Shown here: in pieces, positions 1 through 10,640 of the stretch | Layout: each line of letters starts with the position of its first letter | Position numbering within the stretch: the stretch's first letter is position 1 | Source of the DNA: Delphinapterus leucas | Taxonomy: Eukaryota > Chordata > Mammalia > Artiodactyla > Monodontidae | Length of the DNA: 64,000 bases | Reading direction: 5' to 3' | Assembly (NCBI RefSeq): GCF_002288925.2 | Contig: NW_022098069.1 | Span: forward strand, 70,350,099 to 70,414,098 | Notes under the pieces: model-generated | Databases searched by the model: none | Seen by the model: the letters and a program-made list of their open reading frames with translations, nothing else | What the model was told of the DNA's origin: nothing | Made by a program: the position numbers and the translations under genes

Positions 1-1224
1 TCTCTTAGATCCGCTCTTATTACTTTTATAAAATGAACACTGCAGGCTAATTTATAAGGCTGGGTTTACCTGGCTCAGTGAATAATTTCTGCATCAGAAA
101 ACTGATATTTTGTTAAAAGGTGGTATTTTAAAAATGGACTTACTGGCCTTGGCGCTGCTTTTGTGTTAAAACACACACACACACACACAAAACAAAACAA
201 CTCTTTCCTTCAATTTAATTTTTGGATGAGTGATACAATTTTTGCCATAGTTTAAGAAAAGTTCACACTAATGCCTGTAACATAAAAATGTAAGACAGAG
301 TTAGGCTTTTGAGGTATGAAGTTGCTTCTGTGCTTTGAATGGCTGAGTAAATAGATTGAGCACAGTAGTACCGGAGTTGAACAGGATTTCAAGCTTATAA
401 CGTATTTGATGCTGTGTTGTATAGCAGATAAAAGTAGAGATAATAGGGATAGATTTCTTATTCCTGAGAAGAATGGTTTTCTTTACATGTCTCTTTATCC
501 CTATAAACCAGCCAGGATTATATATCCTCAACCTATTTTCCCTTCTGGTTCAAAAGTGAATCTTCATGCGACAACATAAAATTCCCCATTTTAAGTTATA
601 ATTGCACTACCTTCCCACAGAATCTTCAGAAACAAAACATATACACCTTTTTCAGAAAGAAAACATGGAATCAGAAATCATTTTCCTCCTTGAGAAAGAA
701 AATAGCTCATAGTCAACAAGTTGCCTCAATAGGTAGATTTATGACAACCAAGGATGAAAAGATAAGGAACTTCTAATGACATATAGAACTCATATGTATC
801 TATTATGAAGTACACCTTATAATCATTTATACTTATTTGAAAATTCGTTTTAAATGATTACATAGTCATAAAGTGATAGCTAGTTGTTTAATAGGAAAAT
901 TAGTGATTTATATATTGATTCTGGTTGATACATAAAACCTTCCTAGGCTCCAGTTTTCTTATCTGTAACATAAAATCTTAAACTAGATGATTTGTTTATA
1001 CCTTTCCAATTCCAAACTAGAGTGATTAATCTGTCTTTCAGAAGAGCAAGTTAATTTTATGTTATTTTCTTGTATTGTTTCTTAAATACTTCCAAGAGAG
1101 TGTATCATGTATTCTTGGAAACCTCATGAAGCTTGTCATTCATATAAAAATCAACGAATGTTAATAGTATATTAATTATGTATAAAACATTGTAAGCTGT
1201 AAAAGAACCAAAGAAAAATAAGAA
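1..1224. other. AT-rich non-coding stretch, no gene
   Basis: No frame here resembles a known protein and no repeat family is recognised with confidence, apart from a short CA tract. A weak MIR-like string (cagttttcttatctgtaacat) lies near 950-975 but is too degraded to call. Confidence 0.5.
171..189. repeat. (CA)n microsatellite
   Basis: Uninterrupted AC dinucleotides, about nine units, followed by a short A/C-rich tail (aaaacaaaac). Confidence 0.9.
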
Positions 1225-1480
1225 ATCATTAATAACCGTAAGGAGCATACAATCTAATTTTAGAGACACGAATACAGGAAAACTCAAATAATACCGTACA
1301 ATCATTAGATAACTGATGTCACAAGGGAATTAATGAGTATTGTCTGATTTAATTGTATGTGTAGGAGGAGCTGAGTTCATTCATTGGGGCTGAATGGAAC
1401 TAGGGATTCTTATGAAAAAGTAATTTGATCTCTGTCTTGAAGGATGGGGAGAACTTGAATAGGTAAAGGGAAGAGCCATG
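1225..1480 (-). mobile_element. L2-like LINE fragment (degraded)
   Basis: The string aaggagcatacaatctaat followed by a purine-rich block and 'ttgaaggatggggagaactt' follows the order seen in the reverse complement of the L2 3' region. Divergence is high, so MIR3 or chance similarity remains possible. Confidence 0.35.
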
Positions 1481-1524
1481 GCCATCACAGCTATATTACT
1501 CTTAGAGCTTTTACAGTATGACAG

Positions 1525-1660
1525 GTGCTTTCACACAGTAACTGGACAAGATATTATGACAAGTATTCTTATACCTATTTTAAATGAAGAAAACAGGAAC
1601 TATAAGAACTGAAACTCATATTCTGGTCTTTTGATTTCCAGTCTTCTGTTCTTACCTCTA
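1525..1660 (-). mobile_element. MIR SINE fragment
   Basis: Antisense MIR core order is visible: a weak 'cctattttaaatgaagaaaac' block (the usual 'ccattttacagatgaggaaac' region) followed by a degraded 'gaactgaaactc' stretch. It is very old and has no target duplication. Confidence 0.4.
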
Positions 1661-1734
1661 CTTTTACTGTAATCTTGAATATGTATTATTTAATTCTACT
1701 ATTATTTTGTTTTGTTTTAGTTTTGTTTAGGAAG

Positions 1735-1870
1735 GGATTAGAGAATTAGTGTTTGAGTTGTCAACACTTACTCTGCATTATCTTTTTAATATAGGTGAAT
1801 GTAGTATTGTTATTCTTATTTAACAGAAGAGGAAGCTGAAACTAAAGAAACTAGGCATCAAAATCAGGAA
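1735..1870 (-). mobile_element. MIR SINE fragment
   Basis: Contains 'cttatttaacagaagaggaa' followed by 'gctgaaactaaagaaactaggc', the antisense MIR core with substitutions. Boundaries are approximate. Confidence 0.4.
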
Positions 1871-2270
1871 TGTGGAAAACTGCAAGGCATTAGACTGTGA
1901 ATTTTGTCTTAAACAATTTATAGAAGGAAAAACATCCAGAAGAGTTGATTGTAAGCTTCTCTTTCACAAATGGCTAATTGTTATCCTTTTGACCTCAAAG
2001 AGTTCATGAACCTTTATAAATCCTTAACATACATGCAAGAACTAATGTAACTAACTAGGAACTCTAATTGCTATTATTACTTAGAAATCAATAAGTAGTT
2101 TTTAAGTGCTAGCCTTGTGCCAGATGTCAAGCTCATTGCCCTCCCATCATCAAGAAAAAATCAAGAGTTGAATGATTTTTAAAATTATTTATCCATATGT
2201 TCTATAATTACTTGGAAATTTTAGTTTCCAAGTAATTAGCTATGTAGTGGGAGAAAAAATATTGAAATAA
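1871..2270. other. Unassigned sequence with a strong hairpin
   Basis: No gene seen. A short L2/MIR-like remnant (aagtgctagccttgtgccag) sits near 2107-2126, and a perfect inverted repeat is listed separately. Confidence 0.5.
2205..2238. repeat. 14-bp perfect inverted repeat, 6-nt loop
   Basis: Arms 2205-2218 (taattacttggaaa) and 2225-2238 (tttccaagtaatta) are exact reverse complements separated by ttttag. It ends about 30 bp before the open frame at 2271. It could be a hairpin in RNA, a cruciform, or a local inverted duplication. No function is claimed. Confidence 0.85.
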
Positions 2271-2663
2271 CAAACAATTCTCTTACATCATCTAGGAATT
2301 CTAAAGGTCAGATTGCTAGTCGAGTGTCTGCCTTTCCCCGGGAAAACAAAGTGGGTCCTAGAGGAGGATGTGTTAGCAGCTATTGTATACATTTACAGAA
2401 AAATACAGGAAAGGCATTTTATGAAATCAATAGCTGAACTCCTTGAAAACCCTAATGAGGGACGAATGAAATTTCCAGGCCTCTCCTCAATCAAAAGAAA
2501 CAAGGGAAGTGTTACTCTGACATCAAAAACTAGCTTCTACATCCTTGAAGGAGTTTTCTTAAAAGAGAAAACAAAGCAGGAAATGGAGGAGAAGCTGGGG
2601 AAATGGATAACAAAATTTCTGCAGAATGAGGTGATCAATTTTAACCCTTCCAGGTCTTTGTGA
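2271..2663 (+). other. 131-codon open frame of unknown status
   Basis: The frame is open from just after a TAA at 2268 to a TGA at 2661-2663. The first ATG is only reached at about codon 50, so an ATG-started product would be about 82 residues. The translation is charged (many Glu and Lys) with a helical-looking C-terminal half and no transmembrane segment or motif that I recognise. The sequence just inside its 5' end (ctcttacatcatctag) resembles a weak splice acceptor at 2294-2295, and 'ccag|gtcttt' near 2652 resembles a weak donor, so an exon is conceivable. It could equally be chance or an eroded transposon frame. No homologue is recognised. Confidence 0.3.
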
Positions 2664-3242
2664 TACCAAAATTTCATAACCTTGTATTTCCCTGTTGCTA
2701 AAAATTCCATAATGTACTTTTATAATTTCACTTTGAAGAATTCTTTCAGACTATAAATTTTCTTTTTCAAACCAACAATTTCTTTCTTTCTGTAATAGAA
2801 AACACATTTTCTTCCATCTGTGCTCAGGTCTACAATCAATGAAAGCTTTCTTCATACGTTTAATCAAGCAATAAAGAAAGACCCAGCACAAAGAGGACGA
2901 GCCAATGAGAGCAGCTCTTGTAACCAAGGATCATTTTAATCCTCCACTTTTTTTTAGCAGCACAGAATTTGGTACACAGCACCTCAGCTGTAATATTTTA
3001 CACTTAACAAGCAAAAATAAGAATAGTGTCCCCTTTTGTGCAGTGGTATCACAATTATGGGGCAGTATTTACGCACTCATGCTAGCTTGGAAAGAGAACT
3101 TTTCACTAAAGAACATTTTACAGTAGGTGTTTCACCTCCCTTTGCAGAACATATTTGGGTGTGAACAGGAACTTTCAAACAGTCTGAATAGATTTCTCCA
3201 TCTGTATGCCTCAGCAATGCTGCCTGAACTATTTGTCTATGG
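2664..3242. other. Unassigned non-coding sequence
   Basis: AT-rich, with no recognisable repeat or gene. A 73-codon frame at 2905-3126 has no family features and reads through low-complexity TTT runs. Confidence 0.5.
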
Positions 3243-5035
3243 CAGCAGTTCTCAGACATACTGGTCTCTGGACCCTTTTGATAATACTCTTAAAAATTAT
3301 TGAGGATCCCCAAAGACCTTTTGTGTGTGTAGATTTTATCTGTCAATATTTAGCATATTATAAATTAAAAGATAAATTTTAATTAAAAATAACAATAATA
3401 AACCTTCTGTAGGTGAATATAAATAACATAGTTTTGTGGAAAATATCTACAATTTTCAAAACAAAAAAGAATATTTGGCAAGAATAGTGACTTTTTTACA
3501 CTCTTATATGCTTTTATATGTTTACAAATTTTTTTAAATGCCTGTATTTATGGAGGACAGTTGGTTTCTTATGTCTGCTTCTGCATTCCATCTATTGAAA
3601 TATAGTTTTGGTTGAAGTATAAGAAAATATGACTTCATCCAGATTTTCAGTTGGCAAAATAAAGGATATTTTAACAGCCTTTTAAGACAATTGCATATAA
3701 TCTTCTTTGCTAATTAACCAATACTTGACAGGTGGTAGTTTCTCAAAGGTTAGTTGCACTATGAAGTCTGTTCTCATATCAGTCAACTTTTTGAACTCTG
3801 TTATATTAAAACCCATTAGTTTAACCTGTACTTTGAATATTTTACCACACATGATTTTGTAAAATTTTACATTGGTGGTACAGAAAATTTACTGAGTTAT
3901 ACAGATCTTCCTGATGTTGACACATTTCATTATATAATATAAAAAGTTATTAATATTATCACCAACCTTATTTAAAATGTCTAGGTATTTGAAGCTGTGG
4001 AACCATGGTGAGAATACAAGTTTTCCAAAATTCTGATTTTTACTTGATAGCTTGAATTTATTCACTTGCAACAAATGCTGTGAGTGTTTTCTTTGAAGGT
4101 ACAGGCTTACTTTATTCATTTTTGAGAAAATGTCTGCCAGATACAGGTATATATATCTGAATAATCATAGTTTGTCTGCCTGCTATTCATTCAAGAAAAA
4201 ATGGTGTTCCATGAAAAAAATAGCTAGTGCAACTCAAGCAGTTACACTAGTGCTTTTGCTTGTCCCACTGTTTCTTTGTGTGTCCAGCAGAAGTGTGCTC
4301 TACTCATACTCTAGTTTTATCACACAAATATTAAAAATCACATGTTCTCATGGATGAAGATTTAATAAAAATCAGTCCTACTTGCTCTTTCATCAAGGAC
4401 ATCCTCAACTGGAACCAGCATTTTTAAAAATTGTGATTGTGTGGTGATGAAGAATACAATGACTATAGTACAGATAGATGCCATTGCCTTGATTCATCGT
4501 AAGGTACTGCATTTCACTCATCATTGCTTTTGCATCATCAGTGGAAATGTCACCACAATAAAAAGGAAAATAATGTCATCATATTATTATGAAAATAGTT
4601 TGAACTCACTCTTTTTTCTTTTTTTAGAAATTTTAAAGCTTTTAATTTTTTTACTTTTTTTTTGCTTTATAAATTTCTTTTTAAAAAATTTTTATTGGAG
4701 TATAGTTGCTTTACAATATTGTTAGTTTATACTGTACAGGAAAGCGTATCAGCTATACATATACATATATCCCCCCTTTTTTGGATTTCCTTCTCATTTA
4801 GGTCTCCACAGAGCACTGAGTAGAGTTCCCTGTGCTATACAGTAGGTTCTCATCAGTTATCTATTTTATCATAGTATCAATAGTGTATATATGTCAATCC
4901 CAATCTCCCAATTCATCCCACCCCCCCTTGGTATCCATACGTTTGTCCTCTACGTCCGTGTCTCTATTTCTGTTTGAACTCACTCTTGAAAGTGTCTCAA
5001 GAGCCTCTAGATCTATAATGTGAAAAGATTATAAC
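3243..5035 (-). mobile_element. Probable old DNA transposon, hAT-like, interrupted by L1
   Basis: The left end (cagcagttctcagacatac, then 'ggaccctttt' and 'attattgaggatcccc') resembles a terminal block of an old mammalian hAT-type DNA transposon. Sequence with the same character continues for roughly 1.4 kb of non-L1 DNA. Minus-strand translation gives protein-like pieces broken by stops: 3889-4119 (containing KNQNFGKLVF) and around 4455-4560 (containing SHCILHHH), which would fit a decayed transposase. The right terminal inverted repeat is not evident, so the 3' limit is approximate. The exact family is not known to me. A young-to-middle-aged L1 tail is inserted at 4614-4971. Confidence 0.4.
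4614..4971 (-). mobile_element. 5'-truncated L1, 3' UTR only, with 16-bp TSD
   Basis: Antisense L1 3' UTR: a T-rich tail, then 'ttttattggagtatagttgc' near 4689 and running to 'gtctctatttct'. It is flanked by identical 16-bp copies of gtttgaactcactctt at 4598-4613 and 4972-4987, a target-site duplication. The first bases of the right copy could also be L1 sequence, so the duplication may be 1-3 bp shorter. The target is the older DNA transposon. Confidence 0.9.
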
Positions 5036-5480
5036 CTCAGATCTATGTTCACTCAAGGAAGGGAATGAATTATACATGAGTAAGTAGTTTTCTATTTATA
5101 CCTACAAATAGATATATAATACCCACATTAATAATAGCTCACAAAATTGCATAGGGATTGAAAATTTTATGAGCCTAAATGCAGCTAGACTTATTTAAGT
5201 TTGAATATATCTGTTTATTATTTTATTAGAATAATGTTAATCCAAAGGTAATGCTTCCTAATTTTTTTTCCGTGAGTCATGAAAAATACAGAGCAAGAAA
5301 CTATTTTCTAAGATGCCCATGGTTGTTCACATTAGAGAGTTAAATAAAATATTATTCACAATTAATTAAACATAAGTGCTTTAGATACTAATTGAATATC
5401 TGGAAGAGCTAGATTATTCCATATTAATAATATTATATTTATTTTTCAGTTGTCAGTGAGGACTAGTTTCATAATCTCAT
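5036..5480. other. Unassigned AT-rich sequence
   Basis: No gene or recognisable repeat; several poly-T and ATTA runs. Confidence 0.5.
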
Positions 5481-5750
5481 TTTAATTCATTCACTCAATA
5501 ATTGTTTGAGACCATGATTGAGCTGGTGGGAGGGAGTGAGGTTAGCATGCAAAGATAAGGTACATCCTCTATTTACTGCCACACAGTGTTGGATATAACT
5601 TAAGGTGGTAAGTGCTAAAATAAAACTAAAATATAAGGAACTATGGAATTACAGAAGTAGAAGGACTAACTTGACCCCACGTGGAGAATCAGAGACAGCT
5701 GCCTAGAAGAGGATAAGCTTGGAGTTGATTCATGAAAGACAAGTAATTAA
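5481..5750 (-). mobile_element. L2 LINE 3' fragment
   Basis: Starts with 'aattcattcactcaataatt', the antisense L2 3' terminus. It continues through 'gtggtaagtgctaaaataaa' and 'ctagaagaggataagc', which follow the antisense L2 order. It is well diverged. Confidence 0.45.
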
Positions 5751-6190
5751 AATAATAACAACTACCATTTCACTTATGTGCTAGGCCCTTTTCCAAGAAG
5801 TCTACGCTTTTTTCTTTAATTTATTTATTATTTGGCTGCATTGGGCCTTTGTCGCGGCACGCGGGCTTCTCTCAAGTTGTGGTGTGCGGGCTCTAGAGTG
5901 CGCAGGCTTAGTTGTCGCGCACCATGTGGGATCTTAGTTCCCCGACCAGGGATCAAACCCGAGTCCCCTGCATTGGAAGGTGGATTCTTAATCACTGGAC
6001 CACAGGGGAGTCCCGGTCTACACTTATTTACAGACTTGGTCCTCATAATAACCCAATGAGTAGGAACAATCATTAACCCAGTTTTACAGATGCTGAACCT
6101 GAGTCACAGGTGGTTAAAAAAAGCCTACCTGTAGTCAAACTGTAAACAAATATTTGGAAACATATTTGAACCCAAGATGTCCAGCTTCAG
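5751..6190 (-). mobile_element. MIR SINE split by a CHR-1 SINE
   Basis: Left part (5751-5799) holds 'tatgtgctaggcccttttcc'. Right part (6016-6190) holds 'cagacttggtcctcataata', 'acccagttttacagatgctg' and 'catatttgaacccaag'. Together they form one antisense MIR, interrupted by the SINE at 5810-6015. The halves are collinear once the SINE and one TSD copy are removed. Confidence 0.75.
5810..6015 (-). mobile_element. CHR-1 type tRNA-derived SINE
   Basis: Read on the minus strand it begins 'gactcccctgtggtccagtg', has a B-box-like 'gggtttgatccctggtc' and ends in 'gcccaatgcagccaaataat' plus an A-rich tail: the CHR-1 arrangement of a tRNA-like head and unrelated body. Flanks gtctacgctt (5800-5809) and gtctacactt (6016-6025) are a 10-bp target duplication with one change, consistent with CpG decay. 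It is inserted in a MIR. Confidence 0.9.
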
Positions 6191-6945
6191 AGTTTGTGCT
6201 TCTGTTCACTGTACCATTCTGCAGTCTCAAACCACATGGAATGTTTACTCAGTACGGGGATCTCTGTTTCCTATGTTAGCATTCATTGTGTGTGCAGGAG
6301 GAAAGGGCATGCTAAGCAAGAAATACTTAGAGTCTAGTGAGAGGGTGCCATACCCTGCTCTGTTTCCACTCTGAAGTAGGAAGCAAGGTCATCTTCCTTG
6401 GGAGGCAGAGGTGGGGAGATGGCTAATGTTGAATTTGAGTAGATATTAAAGATTAAGAATAGCCACTGCATTGCATGCAGAAAGGAAATAACTATTTATA
6501 CATATAGATAATGTTTAAAACCTTACATTTTTAGTGGTCCAGGTCTACATTGTTGTTGATTTTTCTCCCAGTAGATCTCAGAAATTGAGATAGAAGAAAA
6601 TATTTAGATTGGCTCCAGGGTTAGCAATAAAATAGGGTTTTAGGATATTTTTGAGGGAGTAGGTAAAATCATAGACTTTGAGGTTTAGATTAAATAGAAA
6701 ACGTCCTGACAGAGAAACTGCAGAGCTCTGTTATTTTATTTCTGACTTTTCTACCTATGAAAAGGATGTTCAGCCTGGAAACAGCAGAATACCACTGAAG
6801 CCCAAGAAAAATGGGAAGACTTTTATGAGTGCATAGAGTTTCCAAATGAATGTATGTTGCCTGTTCCAGAAAAGAAAAGAAAATGAGAATTGGTTCATAT
6901 CTGGAGTTTCACCGCCTGTGATGAAATGCCAGTTTTTGTGATAGT
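6191..6945. other. Unassigned non-coding sequence
   Basis: No gene; short frames here carry no protein features. No repeat recognised. Confidence 0.5.
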
Positions 6946-7115
6946 GAGCAAATAAAACTCTCTGTACCTGCACTTTCTATAAAGTGAGGATAATAGCTGT
7001 AATTTACCTCAGAGTGTTATTATAAGGATTAAGTGAGTTAAATCATGAAATGCACAGATAGATGCTTGCCCAGAATAAGTACTTAATCACTTTTATGACT
7101 GATATTGATATTGTT
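6946..7115 (+). mobile_element. MIR SINE
   Basis: Sense MIR order: 'tataaagtgaggataatagc', 'acctcagagtgttattataa', 'ggattaagtgagttaaatca', 'gcccagaataagtacttaat'. Confidence 0.75.
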
Positions 7116-7785
7116 ATTATTATAAACTCAAGGAATAAAGATAGAGAATATCTGGATGAAGAGTTCACTATACGAATAAAGACTGTAGTTTTTTTTCTTA
7201 AGATTCTCATTCAGAGTCTGAATACTTCAAAAAAAATTTTAAGTACGTCACTCAGGATTCCTCATTTCTAGGACCTCACTCTCTGAGTCTGTATCAGTAA
7301 ATTTTGATGTTACATATAATTTATTGGCAGTATCCTCAAATAGAAATACCAGTTTATATTGCAGTAATTCTTCAAAGCATACAAAGTTTTTTTCCCTGAA
7401 ATAAAAATAATCAGAAAGCAGCATGGTGGGCAGGTACCAAGGAAATCTAATCCAAGTATTTTGGAATCTCTATTCCATAATGTCCTACATCCTCAGAACT
7501 TTAGCTGAAGAATCCCCCCTTCTTCTGGCCTTAACTAAAATCTGGTTCTTCCCAGATTTGTCAGAAACTATTATACCTCAGGACAATTACAAATACATGG
7601 ATTAATGTGCAATCTAATAATGCTTGTGTTTAATCATCTGAGTCCTATAATATCAATAAAATAGGTAAGGATTCTTTATCCATTCGATTGACTTTTTTAA
7701 AGTTGTGCGAAATGGCTAATGCCTATAGCTGCAAAGTGTCTAAGGCAGAAAACTGGTAGAAAGTGAAGAATAACAACAAAACAAC
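7116..7785. other. Unassigned non-coding sequence
   Basis: AT-rich with no recognisable repeat or gene. Confidence 0.5.
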
Positions 7786-7965
7786 TACTCATTATTGAAT
7801 GTTTACAGTGTACCAGGTATTATTCTAAGTAATTTTACATGTATTGGTACCTCTTAATAAATGGGCACTACTGATTTTTCTCACCTTCAAAATGAGAAAG
7901 CTGAGTCTGAGAAAGATTATACAACCACATAAGGGCACACATCTAGGTTTTATAGGAAAGGAATT
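7786..7965 (-). mobile_element. MIR SINE
   Basis: Antisense MIR: 'gtttacagtgtaccaggtat', 'tctaagtaattttacatgta', 'caaaatgagaaagctgagtc', then 'cacatctaggtttt'. Typical order, old divergence. Confidence 0.75.
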
Positions 7966-9545
7966 GTCAGGATTTTCAAATGTGATTATCATTACATCCC
8001 TGGGGATAATCTTCGTGTAGTATACATTTCTGCTATTATAATGGGACCAAGGTTATGACATATTTTTTGTTTTACATTCAAATATAGGTGATATAAAAAT
8101 CTGAACAAAATTAACAACTTCTATTTTTTTAATGGCTTCACGATATCCTAACATGGAACTTTCACTGCCTTTTTCTTTGGTAAGACCTCGTACTACCACG
8201 GTCAGTGACTTACTTGAAGGTTCTCTTCTTTGATCAAATCATCATGGTACATTCCATGTGGAGTCTTTAAGACATGCTCAATTAAAGACCTATCTATTTG
8301 CAGACTGTTTCCAAGGAGATATTTTGTAGGTAAATATAAAACCTCATCACTTTATCAGTTTATCACTCTTGCAGCATTCTGTTCTATATACCCCCAACGG
8401 GTAGGCTAACTTTTCTTTCACCCGAGAGACTTATCTACGTATTCCTTGTTAGAGTAGAGCTGGTCCCTCCTCTGTGAGAGGTAAAACTGTGCTCGCAGCA
8501 GCTACCCAGAGCCAAGCTTAATTTCCTCTCACCTTTTGGATTTCTGACATAATTATTTTATTAAGTGACTGTTTTTTAAACTTTTGGACTATGTCCAAAT
8601 AAGTCCTCTTCAGGAGCAGTTCCTCATTTCCAAGTTTAGCTGACATGGCCATGATCATTAAAGAGATGCTTTTCTTACTGCATGATACATTGCCTCAACC
8701 TTGATAAAATCAGGGGTACTTTCTGAAATCTAGGTTACCATACCAATTCACCACCCCCCAGAAAATGGAGTTGCCAGTAAAAGTAGCTAAGCTAAATATC
8801 TTTTTATATGTGGTCATTTGTAGACAATGTTCATGACCAGCAAGCTTCTTCTTCTGTTTCTTATGTAAACTCAGTATTTTAAATAGTCATTAGATTTCTC
8901 AAATGTGGTAAGATAAGCCTGTGACTGTTTAGGAGTTTCTCATGAATATCTAGACTTTAAACAAAGTTGAAGTAAATAAATCTATTTTCACACTCACGCA
9001 ATCTTTATTATGGCTACTATTTGATAATTTATGAGGAAATTGTTGGTTATGTGTATTATCTTTATCCTTTTAAATTGTGATTAGAAACTTAAAAATTTCC
9101 ATTTCTTGAGTTTTACTTTATATTAGTTAAGATAAGAGTAATGGAGCATCATAACTATAATACTAATTAATGACTAAAATATAAAATGTATGAAAACATA
9201 ATTAAAGTTCAGATTTGTTATCTTCCACTTTAACAAAAGCAATATTCTCTGCCTTTTGACAAAGTATAAATTGTCTTATATGTGAAGTTTCTATGGGATA
9301 ATATATTGAATAGAAACCCAATAGCCAGTGGAAACAATTTTAAATTGGATTTTGTGAGTGTGAAATTTGGAAAAAACACAGTCAAGACTCTTTCTGTTTT
9401 TTTATTTATTTTTTGAAGAGAATTGAACTTGAACCTAGAAAATATAATTACTACAAACAGCTAAAGTTTGGCAAGTTAGCAAATGTTAGCACAAGAGTTA
9501 GAGCATGGGCAGTGTAAAATCACTGCTTTCTATAAAATTAGGAAT
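7966..9545. other. Unassigned AT-rich sequence
   Basis: About 1.6 kb without any frame or repeat I can name. Nothing suggests exons. Confidence 0.5.
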
Positions 9546-9800
9546 CCAGTGATCCACAGAAGAAAAAATTGATAAATTGGACTTCATCAAAAAGAATTTT
9601 GCTGTTGAAAGACCCTGTTAAGATAATAAAAAGACAAGCCACAGGGTGAGAGAATATATATATAAATCATATATCTGATAAAGGATTTATATCCAGAATA
9701 TATAAAAAGCTCTCAAATATTAATAATAAGGAAACTATGTATATATGTATATATATATATATGTATATGTATATATACATATATATATATACATATATAC

Positions 9801-9850
<50 letters not shown>

Positions 9851-10640
9851 GTCTGAAGATTTGAAAGACACTTCACCAAAGATTTGTCAATGGAAAGGAG
9901 CACATGAAAAGACACTCAACATTATTAGTCACTGGAAAATGCAAATGAAAACCACAAGAACATACCACTACACACCTATTAGAATGGCTAAAAAAAGAGA
10001 AAAAAGACACTGACAATACGAAGTGTACTGGAAAGGAGGAAGAGCATTACATTGCTCTGTTTGGAATGCAAAATTGTACAGCCACTTCATCAGTTTCTTT
10101 CAAAATTAAATAGGCCATTATCATATGACCCAGTAATATCATTCTTAGATATTTACCCAGTGAAATCAAAATGTATGTTCACATGAAAATCTTTATTCAT
10201 AATTGCCCAAAACTCAGAACAACCCAAATGTACTTCAACTTGTGAGTTGATAAACAACCTTTGGTACATCCGTACAATGCAACACCACTAGGCAGTAAAA
10301 AGGAACAAACTGTTAGTGCACATAACCATGTGGATGAATATCAAATGCATTATATTAAGAAAAAGAAGCCAGATTCAAAAGGCTACATACTGAATGATAG
10401 CAATTCGATGACATTTTGGGAAAGGCAAACCTATAATGACATAAAACTGATCAGTGGTTGCCGAGGTCTGAAGGTGGGTAGGAAGCAAGAGGGGAATTGT
10501 GGAGTGAATGGAATCTTTCTCTATCTTGATTTTGGTGATGGTTACATGACTGTATGTATTTATCAAAACTCATGGAACTATATATAAAAAAGTGAATTTT
10601 ACTGTATACAAATTATACCTCAATTTTAAGAAACCAGAAT
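9546..10640 (+). mobile_element. Old L1 (L1M class), ORF2 end and 3' UTR
   Basis: Sense L1 ORF2 C-terminal sequence is recognisable: 'aaattggacttcatcaaaaa', 'tcacatgaaaagacactcaac'-like text, and 'atgacccagtaatatcattc'. A 3' UTR follows ('tgatcagtggttgccgaggt' through 'aattatacctcaatttt'). The reading frame has many stops; the 108-codon frame at 10261-10587 is only a remnant. A long TA/TG repeat (9736-9845) has expanded within it. No target duplication is visible. Confidence 0.8.
9736..9845. repeat. (TA)n/(TATG)n microsatellite, about 110 bp
   Basis: Alternating TA with interspersed GT/CA steps, ending in a pure TA run of about 50 bp. It lies inside an old L1 and is self-complementary, so cruciform and length instability are expected. 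Confidence 0.95.
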
